From: Yaniella flava
GTDB lineage: Bacteria; Actinomycetota; Actinomycetes; Actinomycetales; Micrococcaceae
DNA: 64,000 bases
Reading direction: 5' to 3'
Assembly: GCF_039529295.1 (NCBI RefSeq)
Contig: NZ_BAAAMN010000041.1
Coordinates: 98,423 to 162,422, forward strand
The position numbers and the translations under genes are program-made. The notes beneath the pieces were generated by a model. That model was given only the letters and a program-made list of their open reading frames with translations. It searched no databases and was not told the DNA's origin. Below, one piece after another: positions 9,538 through 18,883 of the stretch. Positions within the stretch are counted from its first letter, which is position 1, and each line of letters begins with the position of its first letter.

Positions 9538-9744
9538 CTACGAATACGAAGAGTCCTCGTCGTACCCATCGTCATCGTAGACGTCATAGGTGTCCGCGTG
9601 TTCGGCGTACTCGTTGTCTGCTGCTCTATCTGGTTTCTCGGCGGATAGCTCTCGCTCCAATGCTGCCAAGTCGGTAGCTGGCGAGAAGTACTTCATGTCC
9701 CGTGCCTGACGGGTTGCCTTTGCCTTTTGACGGCCGCGCCCCAT
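9538..9744 (-). CDS. DUF3073 family protein
   Basis: 68 residues. It begins MGRGRQKAKATRQARDMKYF, the signature of actinobacterial DUF3073, followed by TDLAALERELS and a very acidic tyrosine/aspartate-rich tail. ATG 9744 is preceded by AAGGGGGT. In many relatives DUF3073 lies next to purM; here it stands about 6 kb away, between a Sir2 gene and a septum-formation-family gene. A frame extends upstream of the ATG but lacks family similarity. Function unknown. Confidence 0.9.
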   Translation of the reverse strand: MGRGRQKAKATRQARDMKYFSPATDLAALERELSAEKPDRAADNEYAEHADTYDVYDDDGYDEDSSYS

Positions 9745-9781
9745 GAGCGTGACCCCCTTCGCGGTCTCTGTGCCCCCAAAA

Positions 9782-9808
9782 GCGACAATATAAGGCCCAC
9801 ATTGTCGC
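9782..9808. promoter_or_regulatory. 8-bp inverted repeat upstream of DUF3073
   Basis: GCGACAAT, 11 bases, ATTGTCGC: a perfect 8-bp inverted repeat 38 bases before the DUF3073 start. Position suits either an operator or a 5' leader hairpin; no run of U follows, so it is not an obvious terminator. Confidence 0.35.
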
Positions 9809-10013
9809 CGAGGTCTCTTTTGCGTAATGGTTCGTGATAACCAGGTTAACATGTTTGAGTAGAGTTCGCCCCTTTGCGGCTAAAATATGTCTGGTATAAC
9901 CGGGGCTTACGCTCTAGGATCAGCTAATAACTAGCAGGAACTCGGGCGCGGTGCTCTCAGCGAGTGGGGACGCAATCGATACTGACTGCTGCCAGGAAGG
10001 ATGATGGACCGGC

Positions 10014-10799
10014 ATGACACCAGCCGACGACCAGCCAAACACGGAGTCCGAGCCTCCGCTGTCAGCTGAAGAACGCTCGGCGCCGACGCGTCGCCAACTA
10101 CGGCAACGCCAAGAGCGCCGTTCACGACGGAATTCATGGATAATTTTCTTATCCGTGCTCGTCGTGGTGCTGGCGATCGTCATGTTCTTTGTCTACAGCT
10201 TCAGCTCTTCCGACTCGGAGCAGAACGCAGAGAGCCCCGAAGAAACAACAACCCGTAACCCCTCCCCTGGCTTGGATGGCATCATCGCCGCGAACGTGTC
10301 CCCCGAGAACTTTTTGCCGGGCGATTGTCTCGCCGATTACACCGATGCGGGCGAACCAGCCGACATTGTCGAGTGTTCCACGCCCCACAACGCGCAGCTC
10401 GTAGGACGTCAGGTGTACTCGACAGATATGTCCTACCCAGGCGAAGACGAACTTCTTGAATCTTCAGAGGCCTTCTGTGCGGATATCCCACTGTTGGAGA
10501 ACACGCAGACCACATACTCAATCAACACCTCACGCCCTTCCCAGTACACCTGGGAAAATGATGCGGATCGTCGCATCGACTGCGTCGTTTCCACTAATGA
10601 TGAAACGAACTTCACAGAATCTTTGGTTGAGGAACCAGCCGTCGACGATCAGCGTTCCGAACAAGAACAGTCCGAAGATCCAATCCAAACCGCTGATGAA
10701 GCCGTCGAGGCTGCCCCGGAAGACACTCAAGACACCACAGACGACGCAACCGCGGAAGAGACCGCCGCCGATGAGGAAACCACCGACGACGCGTCATAA
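10014..10799 (+). CDS. Septum formation family membrane protein
   Basis: 261 residues. A basic cytoplasmic head (RRQLRQRQERRSRR) precedes one membrane helix (about residues 42-64); the outside domain has the Septum_form pattern LPGDCLADY, VECSTPHNAQLVG, FCADI and IDCVVS, with Cys probably in disulfides. The end (from about 205) is a low-complexity Glu/Asp/Thr/Ala tail. ATG 10014 follows CCAGGAAGG; ATGs at 10001 and 10004 are out of frame. The family name rests on mycobacterial homologues; the exact role is not established. Confidence 0.78.
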   Translation: MTPADDQPNTESEPPLSAEERSAPTRRQLRQRQERRSRRNSWIIFLSVLVVVLAIVMFFVYSFSSSDSEQNAESPEETTTRNPSPGLDGIIAANVSPENFLPGDCLADYTDAGEPADIVECSTPHNAQLVGRQVYSTDMSYPGEDELLESSEAFCADIPLLENTQTTYSINTSRPSQYTWENDADRRIDCVVSTNDETNFTESLVEEPAVDDQRSEQEQSEDPIQTADEAVEAAPEDTQDTTDDATAEETAADEETTDDAS

Positions 10800-10874
10800 C
10801 TTCCACAGCTGATAGCAGCCCTGAAGTGCTGCGGACTCTCGAGTGCTGAGGTACGAGCACCCTAGGTTGATAGT

Positions 10875-13535
10875 TTACGAATCGGAAATCACAGCGCCAT
10901 CAGCACTGCCGGAGGCTTGAGCAGAGCCGATGGTATTGTGCGAACCATCAGCATGCTGGGTTCCCAAACGGATGCCGTCGCCATCAGCATCGACGGTTAC
11001 CGTGTCCCCATCTTTGACGCGCTGGGCCAAGATCTCCTTGGCCAACGTATCGCCAATCTCACGTTGCACTAAGCGGCGTAGCGGACGGGCGCCATATGCC
11101 GGATCATAACCGACCCTCGCCAACCACTCGGCAGCTGCGGGGGCCACGTCAAGCTGTAACCGTCGTTCAGAAAGACGCTGGGCCAGCTGTTCTATCTGCA
11201 GATCCACAATCTTGACGAGATCTTCGGTAGTCAACGGCTCAAATTGGATCGTGTCATCCAACCGGTTCAAGAACTCTGGTTTGAACGCAGCACGCACGGC
11301 GGCGTCCACCCTGGCATGTTTGTCCTGTGCTTCAAGAGCCGGGTCTACGAGGAACTCTGAGCCAAGGTTGGACGTCAGGATCAAAATCGTGTTGCGGAAA
11401 TCCACGGTGTGGCCTTGTCCATCAGTCAATCGGCCATCATCAAGCACTTGGAGCAGGATGTCGAAGATTTCCGGGTGAGCCTTTTCGACCTCGTCGAGCA
11501 AGATAACCGAATACGGGCGACGGCGCACTGCTTCGGTCAACTGGCCACCCTCGTCATATCCAACATATCCGGGAGGCGACCCGACAAGTCGTGCCACCGA
11601 ATGTTTCTCCGAATACTCGGACATGTCGAGACGAACCATCGCCCGGTCATCGTCAAATAGGAACTCAGCCAGCGATTTCGCCAACTCAGTTTTACCCACG
11701 CCGGTTGGGCCTAGGAACAGGAACGATCCGATCGGACGATCCGGATCAGCAATGCCTGCCCGCGATCGGCGCACTGCATCGGAGACGGCTTCAACCGCTG
11801 GGCGTTGGCCGATCAGTCGGGCACCGATCTCGTCTTCCATGTACAACAGCTTTTCTTGTTCACTCGACAGCATGCGGCCGGCAGGGATACCAGTCCAGGC
11901 TTCGATGACTTCAGCAATATCCTGAGCGGAAACCTGCTCGGACACCATCGGCATTTCGTCACTCGTGACGGTTTGATCAGCTGCCTCCGCCGCGGCCAGA
12001 TCCTTTTCGACTTCTGGGATCTCACCGTAGAGAATCCGTGAAGCTTCGGCCAGATCGCCATCGCGTTGTGCCCTCTCGGCACTCGAACGCAACTCGTCTA
12101 ACGCCACCCTCAAGTCTCCGGCTTTATTCAGGGACGCCTTCTCGGCTTCCCACTTTGCGGTCATGCCGGCAAGTTCCTCTTTGGTGTCGGCAAGTTCGGC
12201 ACGCAGGGCGGCCAAACGTTCCACCGAAGCAGCATCGGTTTCGCCTTGCAGCGCGAGCTCTTCCATCGTCAACCGGTCAGCGGCACGTCGTAGTTTATCC
12301 ACCGCCTCCGGCGCAGAATCAATTTCCATCCGCAACCGGGATGCCGCTTCGTCCATCAAATCGATGGCCTTATCAGGTAACCGTCGGCCAGGAATATACC
12401 GATTCGATAAACTCGCAGCCGCAACTAAGGCCGCATCAGCAATCGCAACCTTGTGATGGGCCTCGTAACGTTCTTTTAGCCCACGCAGAATAGCGATGCT
12501 GTCGTCCACGGACGGTTCACCGACGAAAACCTGCTGGAAACGACGCTCCAGAGCAGGATCCTTTTCAATATTCTCACGGAACTCGTCCAGGGTCGTTGCC
12601 CCGATTAACCGGAGCTCGCCACGCGCCAGCATCGGTTTGAGCATGTTACCCGCATCCATGGAACCCTCGGCAGCACCTGCGCCCACCACGGTGTGCAGTT
12701 CATCGATAAATGTGACAACTTCACCCTCGGCCGCAGCGATTTCTTCCAGGACTGCTTTGAGACGCTCCTCGAATTCGCCACGATACTTCGCACCCGCAAC
12801 CATCGCGCCAAGATCCAGCGAGATGAGCCGTTTGCCACGCAGCGACTCGGGCACGTCACCGGCCACAATGCGTTGCGCCAACCCTTCGACGACGGCCGTC
12901 TTGCCGACGCCCGGTTCACCGATGAGCACGGGGTTGTTTTTCGTTCGACGCGACAGCACCTGGATGACGCGACGGACTTCGGCATCACGTCCGATCACTG
13001 GGTCAAGTTTGCCGGATGCCGCAACTTCGGTCAGATCGGTGCCATACTGTTCCAACGATTGGAAGGTGCCTTCTGGGTCCGGCGACGTCACTTTCGCATC
13101 ACCCCGCACCGATTGCATTGCCACGTTCAACGCATCGACCGTCGCCCCGGCTTCACGCAGGCTGCGCCCGGTGTCACCGCTATCGGCGGCCAAACCGAGC
13201 AGGAGGTGCTCGGTCGAAACAAACTGATCCTGGTGTTCTTGTGCTCGGGTTTGGGCAGCCGAGATCACAGCCAACCCTGCGCGCGAAAGCTGTGCTTCAG
13301 CCACCGAGGAGCCCGAGACTTTCGGTAGGGCTGCTATCTGGCTCGAGGCTTGTGTCGAGACGGTATCGGGGGCGACATCGGCGGCCTTCAATACGGCCAC
13401 GGCAACTGATTCGCGCTGGTCCATCAGGGCTTTGAGCACATGTGCGGGCTCGATCTGCGGGTTACCCGCCGTGGAGGCATTCATCGCCGCGGCAGATAGC
13501 GCCTCTTGCGACTTGGTAGTGAATTGCGAATTCAT
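10875..13535 (-). CDS. clpB: ATP-dependent chaperone ClpB
   Basis: 886 residues; Hsp100 disaggregase that works with DnaK. It has an N domain (residues 1-145), NBD1 with Walker A GEPGVGKTAVVEG and Walker B VVTFIDELH, a long coiled-coil middle domain (about 410-520), and NBD2 with GPTGVGKTELAKS and VILLDEVEKAHPE. ATG 13535 has AAGGAG 5 bases upstream; a TTG one codon earlier is less well spaced. A HAIR operator lies about 45 bases upstream, and hspR is in this window, so HspR control is likely. Confidence 0.97.
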   Translation of the reverse strand: MNSQFTTKSQEALSAAAMNASTAGNPQIEPAHVLKALMDQRESVAVAVLKAADVAPDTVSTQASSQIAALPKVSGSSVAEAQLSRAGLAVISAAQTRAQEHQDQFVSTEHLLLGLAADSGDTGRSLREAGATVDALNVAMQSVRGDAKVTSPDPEGTFQSLEQYGTDLTEVAASGKLDPVIGRDAEVRRVIQVLSRRTKNNPVLIGEPGVGKTAVVEGLAQRIVAGDVPESLRGKRLISLDLGAMVAGAKYRGEFEERLKAVLEEIAAAEGEVVTFIDELHTVVGAGAAEGSMDAGNMLKPMLARGELRLIGATTLDEFRENIEKDPALERRFQQVFVGEPSVDDSIAILRGLKERYEAHHKVAIADAALVAAASLSNRYIPGRRLPDKAIDLMDEAASRLRMEIDSAPEAVDKLRRAADRLTMEELALQGETDAASVERLAALRAELADTKEELAGMTAKWEAEKASLNKAGDLRVALDELRSSAERAQRDGDLAEASRILYGEIPEVEKDLAAAEAADQTVTSDEMPMVSEQVSAQDIAEVIEAWTGIPAGRMLSSEQEKLLYMEDEIGARLIGQRPAVEAVSDAVRRSRAGIADPDRPIGSFLFLGPTGVGKTELAKSLAEFLFDDDRAMVRLDMSEYSEKHSVARLVGSPPGYVGYDEGGQLTEAVRRRPYSVILLDEVEKAHPEIFDILLQVLDDGRLTDGQGHTVDFRNTILILTSNLGSEFLVDPALEAQDKHARVDAAVRAAFKPEFLNRLDDTIQFEPLTTEDLVKIVDLQIEQLAQRLSERRLQLDVAPAAAEWLARVGYDPAYGARPLRRLVQREIGDTLAKEILAQRVKDGDTVTVDADGDGIRLGTQHADGSHNTIGSAQASGSADGAVISDS

Positions 13536-13579
13536 CAATACTCCTTACTCCCGGGGTTCCCGGGAATCCAAAACCTAAA

Positions 13580-13600
13580 CTTGAGTCTAGTTAACTCAAC
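13580..13600. promoter_or_regulatory. HAIR (HspR operator) upstream of clpB
   Basis: CTTGAGT, 7 bases, ACTCAAC: matches the HspR-associated inverted repeat CTTGAGT-N7-ACTCAAG at 13 of 14 positions. On the clpB strand the left half supplies TTGAGT with TAGGTT 16 bases on, so the operator would overlap a promoter (tentative). Confidence 0.9.
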
Positions 13601-13649
13601 CCCGTTTGGATAGGAAATATTCCCACATTCAGCAACGCTGTGGAAAACA

Positions 13650-14480
13650 TTAACTGCCGGACGGTTCGGCAGCAGAAGTCGCTTCGGTCGGACTCTCGCT
13701 TGTGGTCTCACTTGGCTCGGCAGAAGCTTCGTCCTCGAAGGTTTCCTGCAGCTTCTCGGCCTGGGCGCCAAACATTTCTTCGGCCTCTTCAATCGAAACC
13801 TGCTCGGCCGTCATGTACATGTGGTACCGACCGTTAACCGAAGACCCCCCGACCGCCATCGATTCGGAGCCGTCCCCGTCAGAAATTTCTAGGTGGATGG
13901 CATCGAGACCCGGAACTTTGGTGAATTCTGCTTCTGCGCCTTCAACCTCGTCCGAACTCAACGTTTCGCAAGCATTCGGGATTTCGCGATAGATCGACAT
14001 GGGTTCTTCAGAGGTCCGCGTCTCGAAGATCATGGTCTGCGTGTTCGCTTCGGATGCCTCAGGAGACTGACCATCCGTGGCAGCGCCATCCGTAGCAGCG
14101 TCAGAGGGCACTTCCTTGACGAAGTGCGCCGACACGCCAGCAACCGCCGGGGCCGTGTAGGAATTCAACTCATCGAGGAGCTCTTCACAGGTGCCCGACG
14201 GGGAAAAATCACTGAGCGTCAAGTACATCGAAACTGGGTCATCCACGAACCCCTCAACCGGCGGGTCACCTGCAACACCCATCAGCTCGACGTCCGACAC
14301 CAAGGCAGCCGCATACTGTTCTAAATCCACCTCGGGCGCGGAAGGAGACGCCGACGTCGCAGCTTCCTCGCTCGGTGAAGCTTCCGGTTGCTCAGCGCCC
14401 TGGTCCGTGCAGCCTGCCAGCAGCATCCCACCGGCAGCAACCAGTGCCGCAAACCGTATAGCTTTTCGTTTCACTACCAT
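13650..14480 (-). CDS. Secreted lipoprotein, unknown function
   Basis: 276 residues. Signal peptide with lipobox LLAGC, acylated Cys24 expected. A Glu/Pro/Ser-rich linker leads to a globular part (residues about 50-240) ending in an acidic Ser/Glu/Thr tail. ATG 14480 is chosen because it gives the complete signal peptide; the frame continues open upstream into noncoding sequence with no lipoprotein features. No family recognised; the layout suggests a cell-envelope binding protein. Confidence 0.75.
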   Translation of the reverse strand: MVVKRKAIRFAALVAAGGMLLAGCTDQGAEQPEASPSEEAATSASPSAPEVDLEQYAAALVSDVELMGVAGDPPVEGFVDDPVSMYLTLSDFSPSGTCEELLDELNSYTAPAVAGVSAHFVKEVPSDAATDGAATDGQSPEASEANTQTMIFETRTSEEPMSIYREIPNACETLSSDEVEGAEAEFTKVPGLDAIHLEISDGDGSESMAVGGSSVNGRYHMYMTAEQVSIEEAEEMFGAQAEKLQETFEDEASAEPSETTSESPTEATSAAEPSGS

Positions 14481-14593
14481 CACACCTCTACGATACCGTG
14501 AGTTCTCATCTTGAATGCAACATTTGCACCGTGCAGGGCCGCCAGAGTCACCGCGAAGCATCCAGCTACCCTCAAACCTGGTGTACGAGCAGC

Positions 14594-14599
14594 TAAGCT
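14594..14599 (+). promoter_or_regulatory. TAAGCT -10-like box, 7 bases before yihY start
   Basis: TAAGCT, then 7 bases, then ATG 14607. Transcription would begin at or next to the start codon; see the finding on leaderless starts. Confidence 0.4.
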
Positions 14600-14606
14600 C
14601 GGAGGC

Positions 14607-15926
14607 ATGTCTCACTCCGCCGCTGACCCACCGCGCACGCCCCCGACGTCGGATGCCGCCGCGCAGCCAAACCCAACGGCGGACTCGGACACCAGACGAC
14701 GACGTTCGACGGCCAAGCGTGCGGCCACAACAGCCATCACCAAGCTCACGCGGCAGCGCCCGCCAAGAACCTATCAGCGTCCGCGTCCCACCTGGTGGTT
14801 CGTCATTCGTCGCACCTGGGGACGCGCCATCGCCATGCAAGTGTGGGATGTGGCGGCCACCATGACGTTCTACTTGATGCTCTCACTACTGCCCGGACTC
14901 ATCGCGCTGGGATCCATCGTGGCACTAGTGGACTTCACAGAGGAAACCATTTGGACGATCGCCGGGCTGGTCAACGACCTCGTACCGGCACTCGAGGCCT
15001 CCACCGTAGCCAACACACTCTTTCGACTCATCGATACACCCGGTGGCATCACCCCACTCGTGCTGGGCCTGATCGGGTCGCTGTATTCAGCATCCAACGT
15101 CGTGGCGGCTTTTCATCGGGCGATGAACCGCATTTACGATACCCGCGAAGGGCGCCCCTTCATTTACTTTCGGTTTGTCGTATTCGTCGAAACCTTGGTG
15201 CTCATGGTTGCGTCCCTACTCTTGCTATTACTGATCATCCTGGGCGGCGACTTCTCGGTCCGCCTGGGTGAAGTGCTCGGACTGACCCAAGAAGCGATCG
15301 CCACCTGGAACATCCTCAAATGGCCGCTGATTCTGTTAGTGCTCATTTTCCTGGTATCGCAAGCGTTTTATCGCGGCCCCAATGTGCGCCGGCCCCGGTA
15401 CCGGATCATCTCCTCGGGCGCGGCCGTCACCGTCATCATTCTGTTTGCCGCAATTGCTTTTACCGGTTGGTTACTCGATCACGTGGCCATGTTTGAACAG
15501 GCGTTCTTCACGGTCAACGGCATCCTCTATGTCATCCTGCTGATCTGGCTTGCCTTCATCGTGATGTTGGCGGCAGCCGCCTGGGACGCCGAAATCTTGC
15601 GCGCCAAACAGCTCGCGTCGGGGTATGCGGCCGGGGACGAATTGCAGCTGGCCACCGAGCACACCTGGGTACTGCGCCTGCTGGATGCCGAAACTGAAAA
15701 TCGGCGCCGCATCTCGGGCATCATTGTGGACAACTATCACGACGACCAACCGGTCACAACACCCAAAACCCCTCAGTTGACCGAAGCCGAATCGTTGTGG
15801 GCAATACGAGAACCCGACTACCCACCATCAACCGGTGCCCCTTTCCACGCGGTCGCACCGCCATCATCGGTACGGTATGACACCGCCGACGACGCGGCAT
15901 ATCGCGGAGAATACGAGCCCGATTAA
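14607..15926 (+). CDS. YihY/BrkB family inner-membrane protein
   Basis: 439 residues. A disordered, Arg/Thr-rich head of about 75 residues leads into the six-helix YihY/virulence factor BrkB domain, with the family's TFYLMLSLLPGLIAL, LYSASNVVAAFHRAMNRIY and HVAMFEQAF segments. The tail is hydrophilic. The protein is of unknown function, despite its old label of ribonuclease BN. ATG 14607 is favoured: GGAGG lies only 1 base before it, too close for a normal ribosome site, but a TAAGCT box 7 bases upstream fits a leaderless message. Confidence 0.85.
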   Translation: MSHSAADPPRTPPTSDAAAQPNPTADSDTRRRRSTAKRAATTAITKLTRQRPPRTYQRPRPTWWFVIRRTWGRAIAMQVWDVAATMTFYLMLSLLPGLIALGSIVALVDFTEETIWTIAGLVNDLVPALEASTVANTLFRLIDTPGGITPLVLGLIGSLYSASNVVAAFHRAMNRIYDTREGRPFIYFRFVVFVETLVLMVASLLLLLLIILGGDFSVRLGEVLGLTQEAIATWNILKWPLILLVLIFLVSQAFYRGPNVRRPRYRIISSGAAVTVIILFAAIAFTGWLLDHVAMFEQAFFTVNGILYVILLIWLAFIVMLAAAAWDAEILRAKQLASGYAAGDELQLATEHTWVLRLLDAETENRRRISGIIVDNYHDDQPVTTPKTPQLTEAESLWAIREPDYPPSTGAPFHAVAPPSSVRYDTADDAAYRGEYEPD

Positions 15927-15980
15927 CGCGGTAGTCGGGTCTGAACATATGAAAATATTGGACTGTGAACCGCCGCAAAC

Positions 15981-16586
15981 CTAGGCGGCTTTATTGGCCT
16001 CTTTGCGTGCGGTACGGGCAGCCTTGCGCGCAGCCTTCCGCTCTTCCTTCGCAGCTTCACGCGCGGTTTCGAGAGCTTTGTGCTGTTCGTCCCGTGCATC
16101 GTGAATTGCTTCGACCTTCTGGTCTTTTGCCTCGTGAATCTTTTCCACACGACGCTTCGCAGACTTCTTGCGGCGCGATGTGGTGTTGAGCAGTGAATCC
16201 ACGATCATGGACGCACCAGCGCCGAGCATCCACACGTCTTTGGCAACCGCGGTGCCATCCTGCGTGGGACGCACGCCGTCTTCTTGGGTCATGCCCGGAG
16301 TGTTCAAGTACATGTTGAGCATACCGGCAGAAAACGCAGTCAGTGCCGAACCAGACAACCAGCCCGGAACTTTTGGGATCAGCTGTGCAGCGCCGACACC
16401 AATTTCGGTGAAGGCAATGAACCGGCGGAATGCTGCGGGCGACATGTCAGCAAGCATCGGCACGCCATTCGACGCCATCTGCTGCAGTCCTTCAGCCTCT
16501 TCTTCCGAGAGACTAAGCTTTGAGATACCGGAGTTCAGCACGAACGCACCGGTGGTCAAACGTATCGGCAACTGAGCCAAGCTCAT
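15981..16586 (-). CDS. DoxX-like membrane protein with Lys/Ala-rich basic tail
   Basis: 201 residues. The first half has three to four hydrophobic segments (for example LTTGAFVLNSGISKL, FTEIGVGAAQLIPKVPG, TAFSAGMLNMYLN) reminiscent of DoxX-type proteins. From about residue 140 it becomes a highly charged, Ala/Lys/Arg/Glu-rich helix that ends in repeated KAARTAR-type units, like histone H1-type or coiled-coil tails. ATG 16586 is supported by GGAAGGAAG; a much longer frame upstream covers the opposite-strand trmB and is rejected. Confidence 0.72.
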   Translation of the reverse strand: MSLAQLPIRLTTGAFVLNSGISKLSLSEEEAEGLQQMASNGVPMLADMSPAAFRRFIAFTEIGVGAAQLIPKVPGWLSGSALTAFSAGMLNMYLNTPGMTQEDGVRPTQDGTAVAKDVWMLGAGASMIVDSLLNTTSRRKKSAKRRVEKIHEAKDQKVEAIHDARDEQHKALETAREAAKEERKAARKAARTARKEANKAA

Positions 16587-16829
16587 AAGTCTTCCTTCCA
16601 TTCGGGACTCGTCGTCCTTAACTGTAATACTTTCAACGCCAATTCCAATACGTTCGAGGAGCGCTACAAAACTCCACACCAAGAATTGCCGCGGGTAACC
16701 TTCCGAAACCGACACGGAATTCGTGGCGCTGAGCGCCAGTGGATTACGATGGCGGTGCACCACCACGCCCGTTGTGGCCTCCTGCCGACGGGTGACCACG
16801 CCGTCCGACCCCGAAACGTTTCTGATTTT

Positions 16830-17774
16830 ATGCCTGCACACAACCACCACGACGCGCCCGAGCACTCGAGCACACAGCCACCGAGCGGTGACGACCCGAC
16901 CGGTCAACCGTCGGCTACGCAACCGGTGCCAGCGGGATATCAAAAAGTCGAGACCCGCGATGGCGTCAAGATTGTCCGTGATGCTCCGGTTTCGTTCGTA
17001 CGGCGCGAACTGGCGATGTCGGCGAACCGGCAGCGCCTGTGGCAAGACCACACCGGCACCACCATATTGCCGGTGTCGCGGTTGTTCGGCCAAACATCGG
17101 TGGCACCACAATCGCAACTGAATATTACTGAAACCTGGGGCCACGACGCCCCGCTCATCATCGATATTGGTGTGGGGCACGGCGAGTCGACATTCGCCGG
17201 CGCAACAGCCCACCCCGACAAGAACTTTTTGGCCGTCGAAGTGTATCGCCCTGGGCTGGCCAAACTCTTGGATCGCGTAGATTCCGAAAACGTCACCAAC
17301 ATTCGCATGGTGGAGGCCAACGCCCCCGAGGTGCTGGACCATATGGTGCCAGAACATGCCGCCGCGGAAGTCTGGGTTTTCTTCTCCGACCCCTGGCCCA
17401 AGACCCGATACCACAAGCGTCGCCTCATCCAGCCAAAATTCTTAGACCGCGTGGCCCGGGTGCTGCAAATCGGCGGGCTCATCCGGCTGGCCACCGACTG
17501 GTCACATTACGCGATGCAAATGCGTGACACCTTGGACGCTCATCCAGCATTCAAAAATCTGCACCCTTCTCGACTGGCCGGTAAGACGTCACCGTTGACG
17601 CTGGCGCGCTTGCACGGCACCGATGACGGAACGCCCCTGTCCGAAGCTGAAGCACTCGATGCGATCGGTGGGTGGGCGCCGCGCTTCGAAACCCGGCCGG
17701 TCACCAGTTTTGAGGCCAAAGCCCAGCGCGCCGGACGATACATTTTCGACCTGACCTACCAGCGCACAGACTAG
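16830..17774 (+). CDS. trmB: tRNA (guanine-N7-)-methyltransferase
   Basis: 314 residues; methylates G46 of tRNAs using SAM. Seen are the SAM site IIDIGVGHGEST, FLAVEVYRPGL, and the TrmB signature FFSDPWPKTRYHKRRL followed by GGLIRLATDW. An unstructured His/Pro-rich head of about 45 residues precedes the conserved part. ATG 16830 lacks a ribosome site; longer versions run into noncoding sequence. The stop overlaps the convergent glycerate kinase gene by 4 bases. Confidence 0.92.
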   Translation: MPAHNHHDAPEHSSTQPPSGDDPTGQPSATQPVPAGYQKVETRDGVKIVRDAPVSFVRRELAMSANRQRLWQDHTGTTILPVSRLFGQTSVAPQSQLNITETWGHDAPLIIDIGVGHGESTFAGATAHPDKNFLAVEVYRPGLAKLLDRVDSENVTNIRMVEANAPEVLDHMVPEHAAAEVWVFFSDPWPKTRYHKRRLIQPKFLDRVARVLQIGGLIRLATDWSHYAMQMRDTLDAHPAFKNLHPSRLAGKTSPLTLARLHGTDDGTPLSEAEALDAIGGWAPRFETRPVTSFEAKAQRAGRYIFDLTYQRTD

Positions 17775-18883
17775 CCAGCCGCTGCCAACCACGTGCGCAA
17801 CACGTTTTCTGCGGTGTCTGCCAGGTTCTGTGCGGTATTTGCGAGCGCGGATGCTAAGCCCTGTGGTCTCGGCGTGATCCCATAGATCGCGGTAATCCCG
17901 TGGTCGTAACAAGCCTGGGCGCCGTCACCAATGGAACCGACAATTGCGATCACTGGTTTGTCCGTACGACGGGCTACCCCGACGGGCACCTTGCCAGCGA
18001 GCGACTGTCCATCCAGTTGCCCTTCGCCGGTGACAATGAGATCGGCGGATCGCGCCCGCGCATCAAAATCCACAGCGTCAAGGATCGCATCGATACCAGG
18101 TTGCAACGTGGCACCAAAGAAGGCGTGCATGCCCGCGGCAAAACCACCCGCGGCTCCCCCGCCCACAAGCTCGGTGACGTCGACACCTACGTCACGGGCG
18201 ATGATGTCGGCAGCATGCGCCGCACCGGCTTCGAGCCGGTGTACCATTGGCGTATCGGCACCCTTTTGGGGTGCGAAAACCGCTGCGGCCCCTGCGTCGC
18301 CCAATAACGGGTTGTCGATATCGGTCATCACGGTGATATCGATGGCCCCCAGCATCGCAGAAGTGTCGATCCGAGCGATGCGGCCCAGGGTCGCCCCGGT
18401 CGGGATAAAACTCGTACCGGCATCGTCCAAGAATGTCACGCCGCACGCAGCGGCTGCCCCACACCCCAGATCGTTGGTCGCCGATCCGCCGGCGCCAATC
18501 GTGAGCCGCCGATCAGCCAGGGCGGCGATGAGCTCCCCAACCCCATAGGTGGTTGTGGTTTCAGGGTTCGGGTGCTCGGTCAACGGCAGCCCCGCGGCAG
18601 CAGCCATTTCAACTACCGCACCGTCCTCAATGAGGCCGTACGCGGCGGTCACCGGCTTGTGTTCTGGGCCCGTCACCTCGAGGGTATGGTGACTGCCATT
18701 GGCAGCTGCAATCAGCGCGTCCACGGTACCTTCGCCGCCATCTGCCATCGGGATCGCACAAATTTCGGCATCGGGTGCAGCACGCCGCAGTCCCTTGCTC
18801 AAAGCCTCAGCCACTTGCACGGAATTCAGCGACCCCTTGAAAGAGTCCGGCACCAAGACGATATTCAAATCACGTGCGGTCAT
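17771..18883 (-). CDS. Glycerate kinase
   Basis: 370 residues of the GlxK/GarK family: ATP plus D-glycerate to 2-phosphoglycerate (or 3-phospho, depending on class). Motifs: VLVPDSFKGSLNS, MADGGEGTVDAL, TYGVGELI, GAGGSATNDLGCG and the late VTGEGQLDGQ. ATG 18883 overlaps the TGA of the GntP permease gene (ATGA), so the two are translated together and the permease most likely imports glycerate or a related sugar acid. Confidence 0.93.
   Translation of the reverse strand: MTARDLNIVLVPDSFKGSLNSVQVAEALSKGLRRAAPDAEICAIPMADGGEGTVDALIAAANGSHHTLEVTGPEHKPVTAAYGLIEDGAVVEMAAAAGLPLTEHPNPETTTTYGVGELIAALADRRLTIGAGGSATNDLGCGAAAACGVTFLDDAGTSFIPTGATLGRIARIDTSAMLGAIDITVMTDIDNPLLGDAGAAAVFAPQKGADTPMVHRLEAGAAHAADIIARDVGVDVTELVGGGAAGGFAAGMHAFFGATLQPGIDAILDAVDFDARARSADLIVTGEGQLDGQSLAGKVPVGVARRTDKPVIAIVGSIGDGAQACYDHGITAIYGITPRPQGLASALANTAQNLADTAENVLRTWLAAAG

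Noticed and set aside
10815..10860. Two weak hairpins (GCAGC/GCTGC and GTGCT/AGCAC) between convergent genes
   Set aside because: Only 5-bp stems and no T run; could be terminators but support is too small to list.
12496..13227. Large plus-strand frame inside clpB
   Set aside because: Antisense shadow of clpB, composed of Ser/Arg/Pro repeats typical of reverse reading of a GC-rich gene.
14481..14840. Upstream extension of the lipoprotein frame
   Set aside because: Adds 120 Arg/Gly/Trp-rich residues before a perfect signal peptide and lies antisense to the yihY start.
16587..17414. Long minus-strand frame continuing upstream of the DoxX-like gene
   Set aside because: It runs antisense to trmB, whose motifs are convincing, and is low-complexity; ATG 16586 has its own ribosome site.
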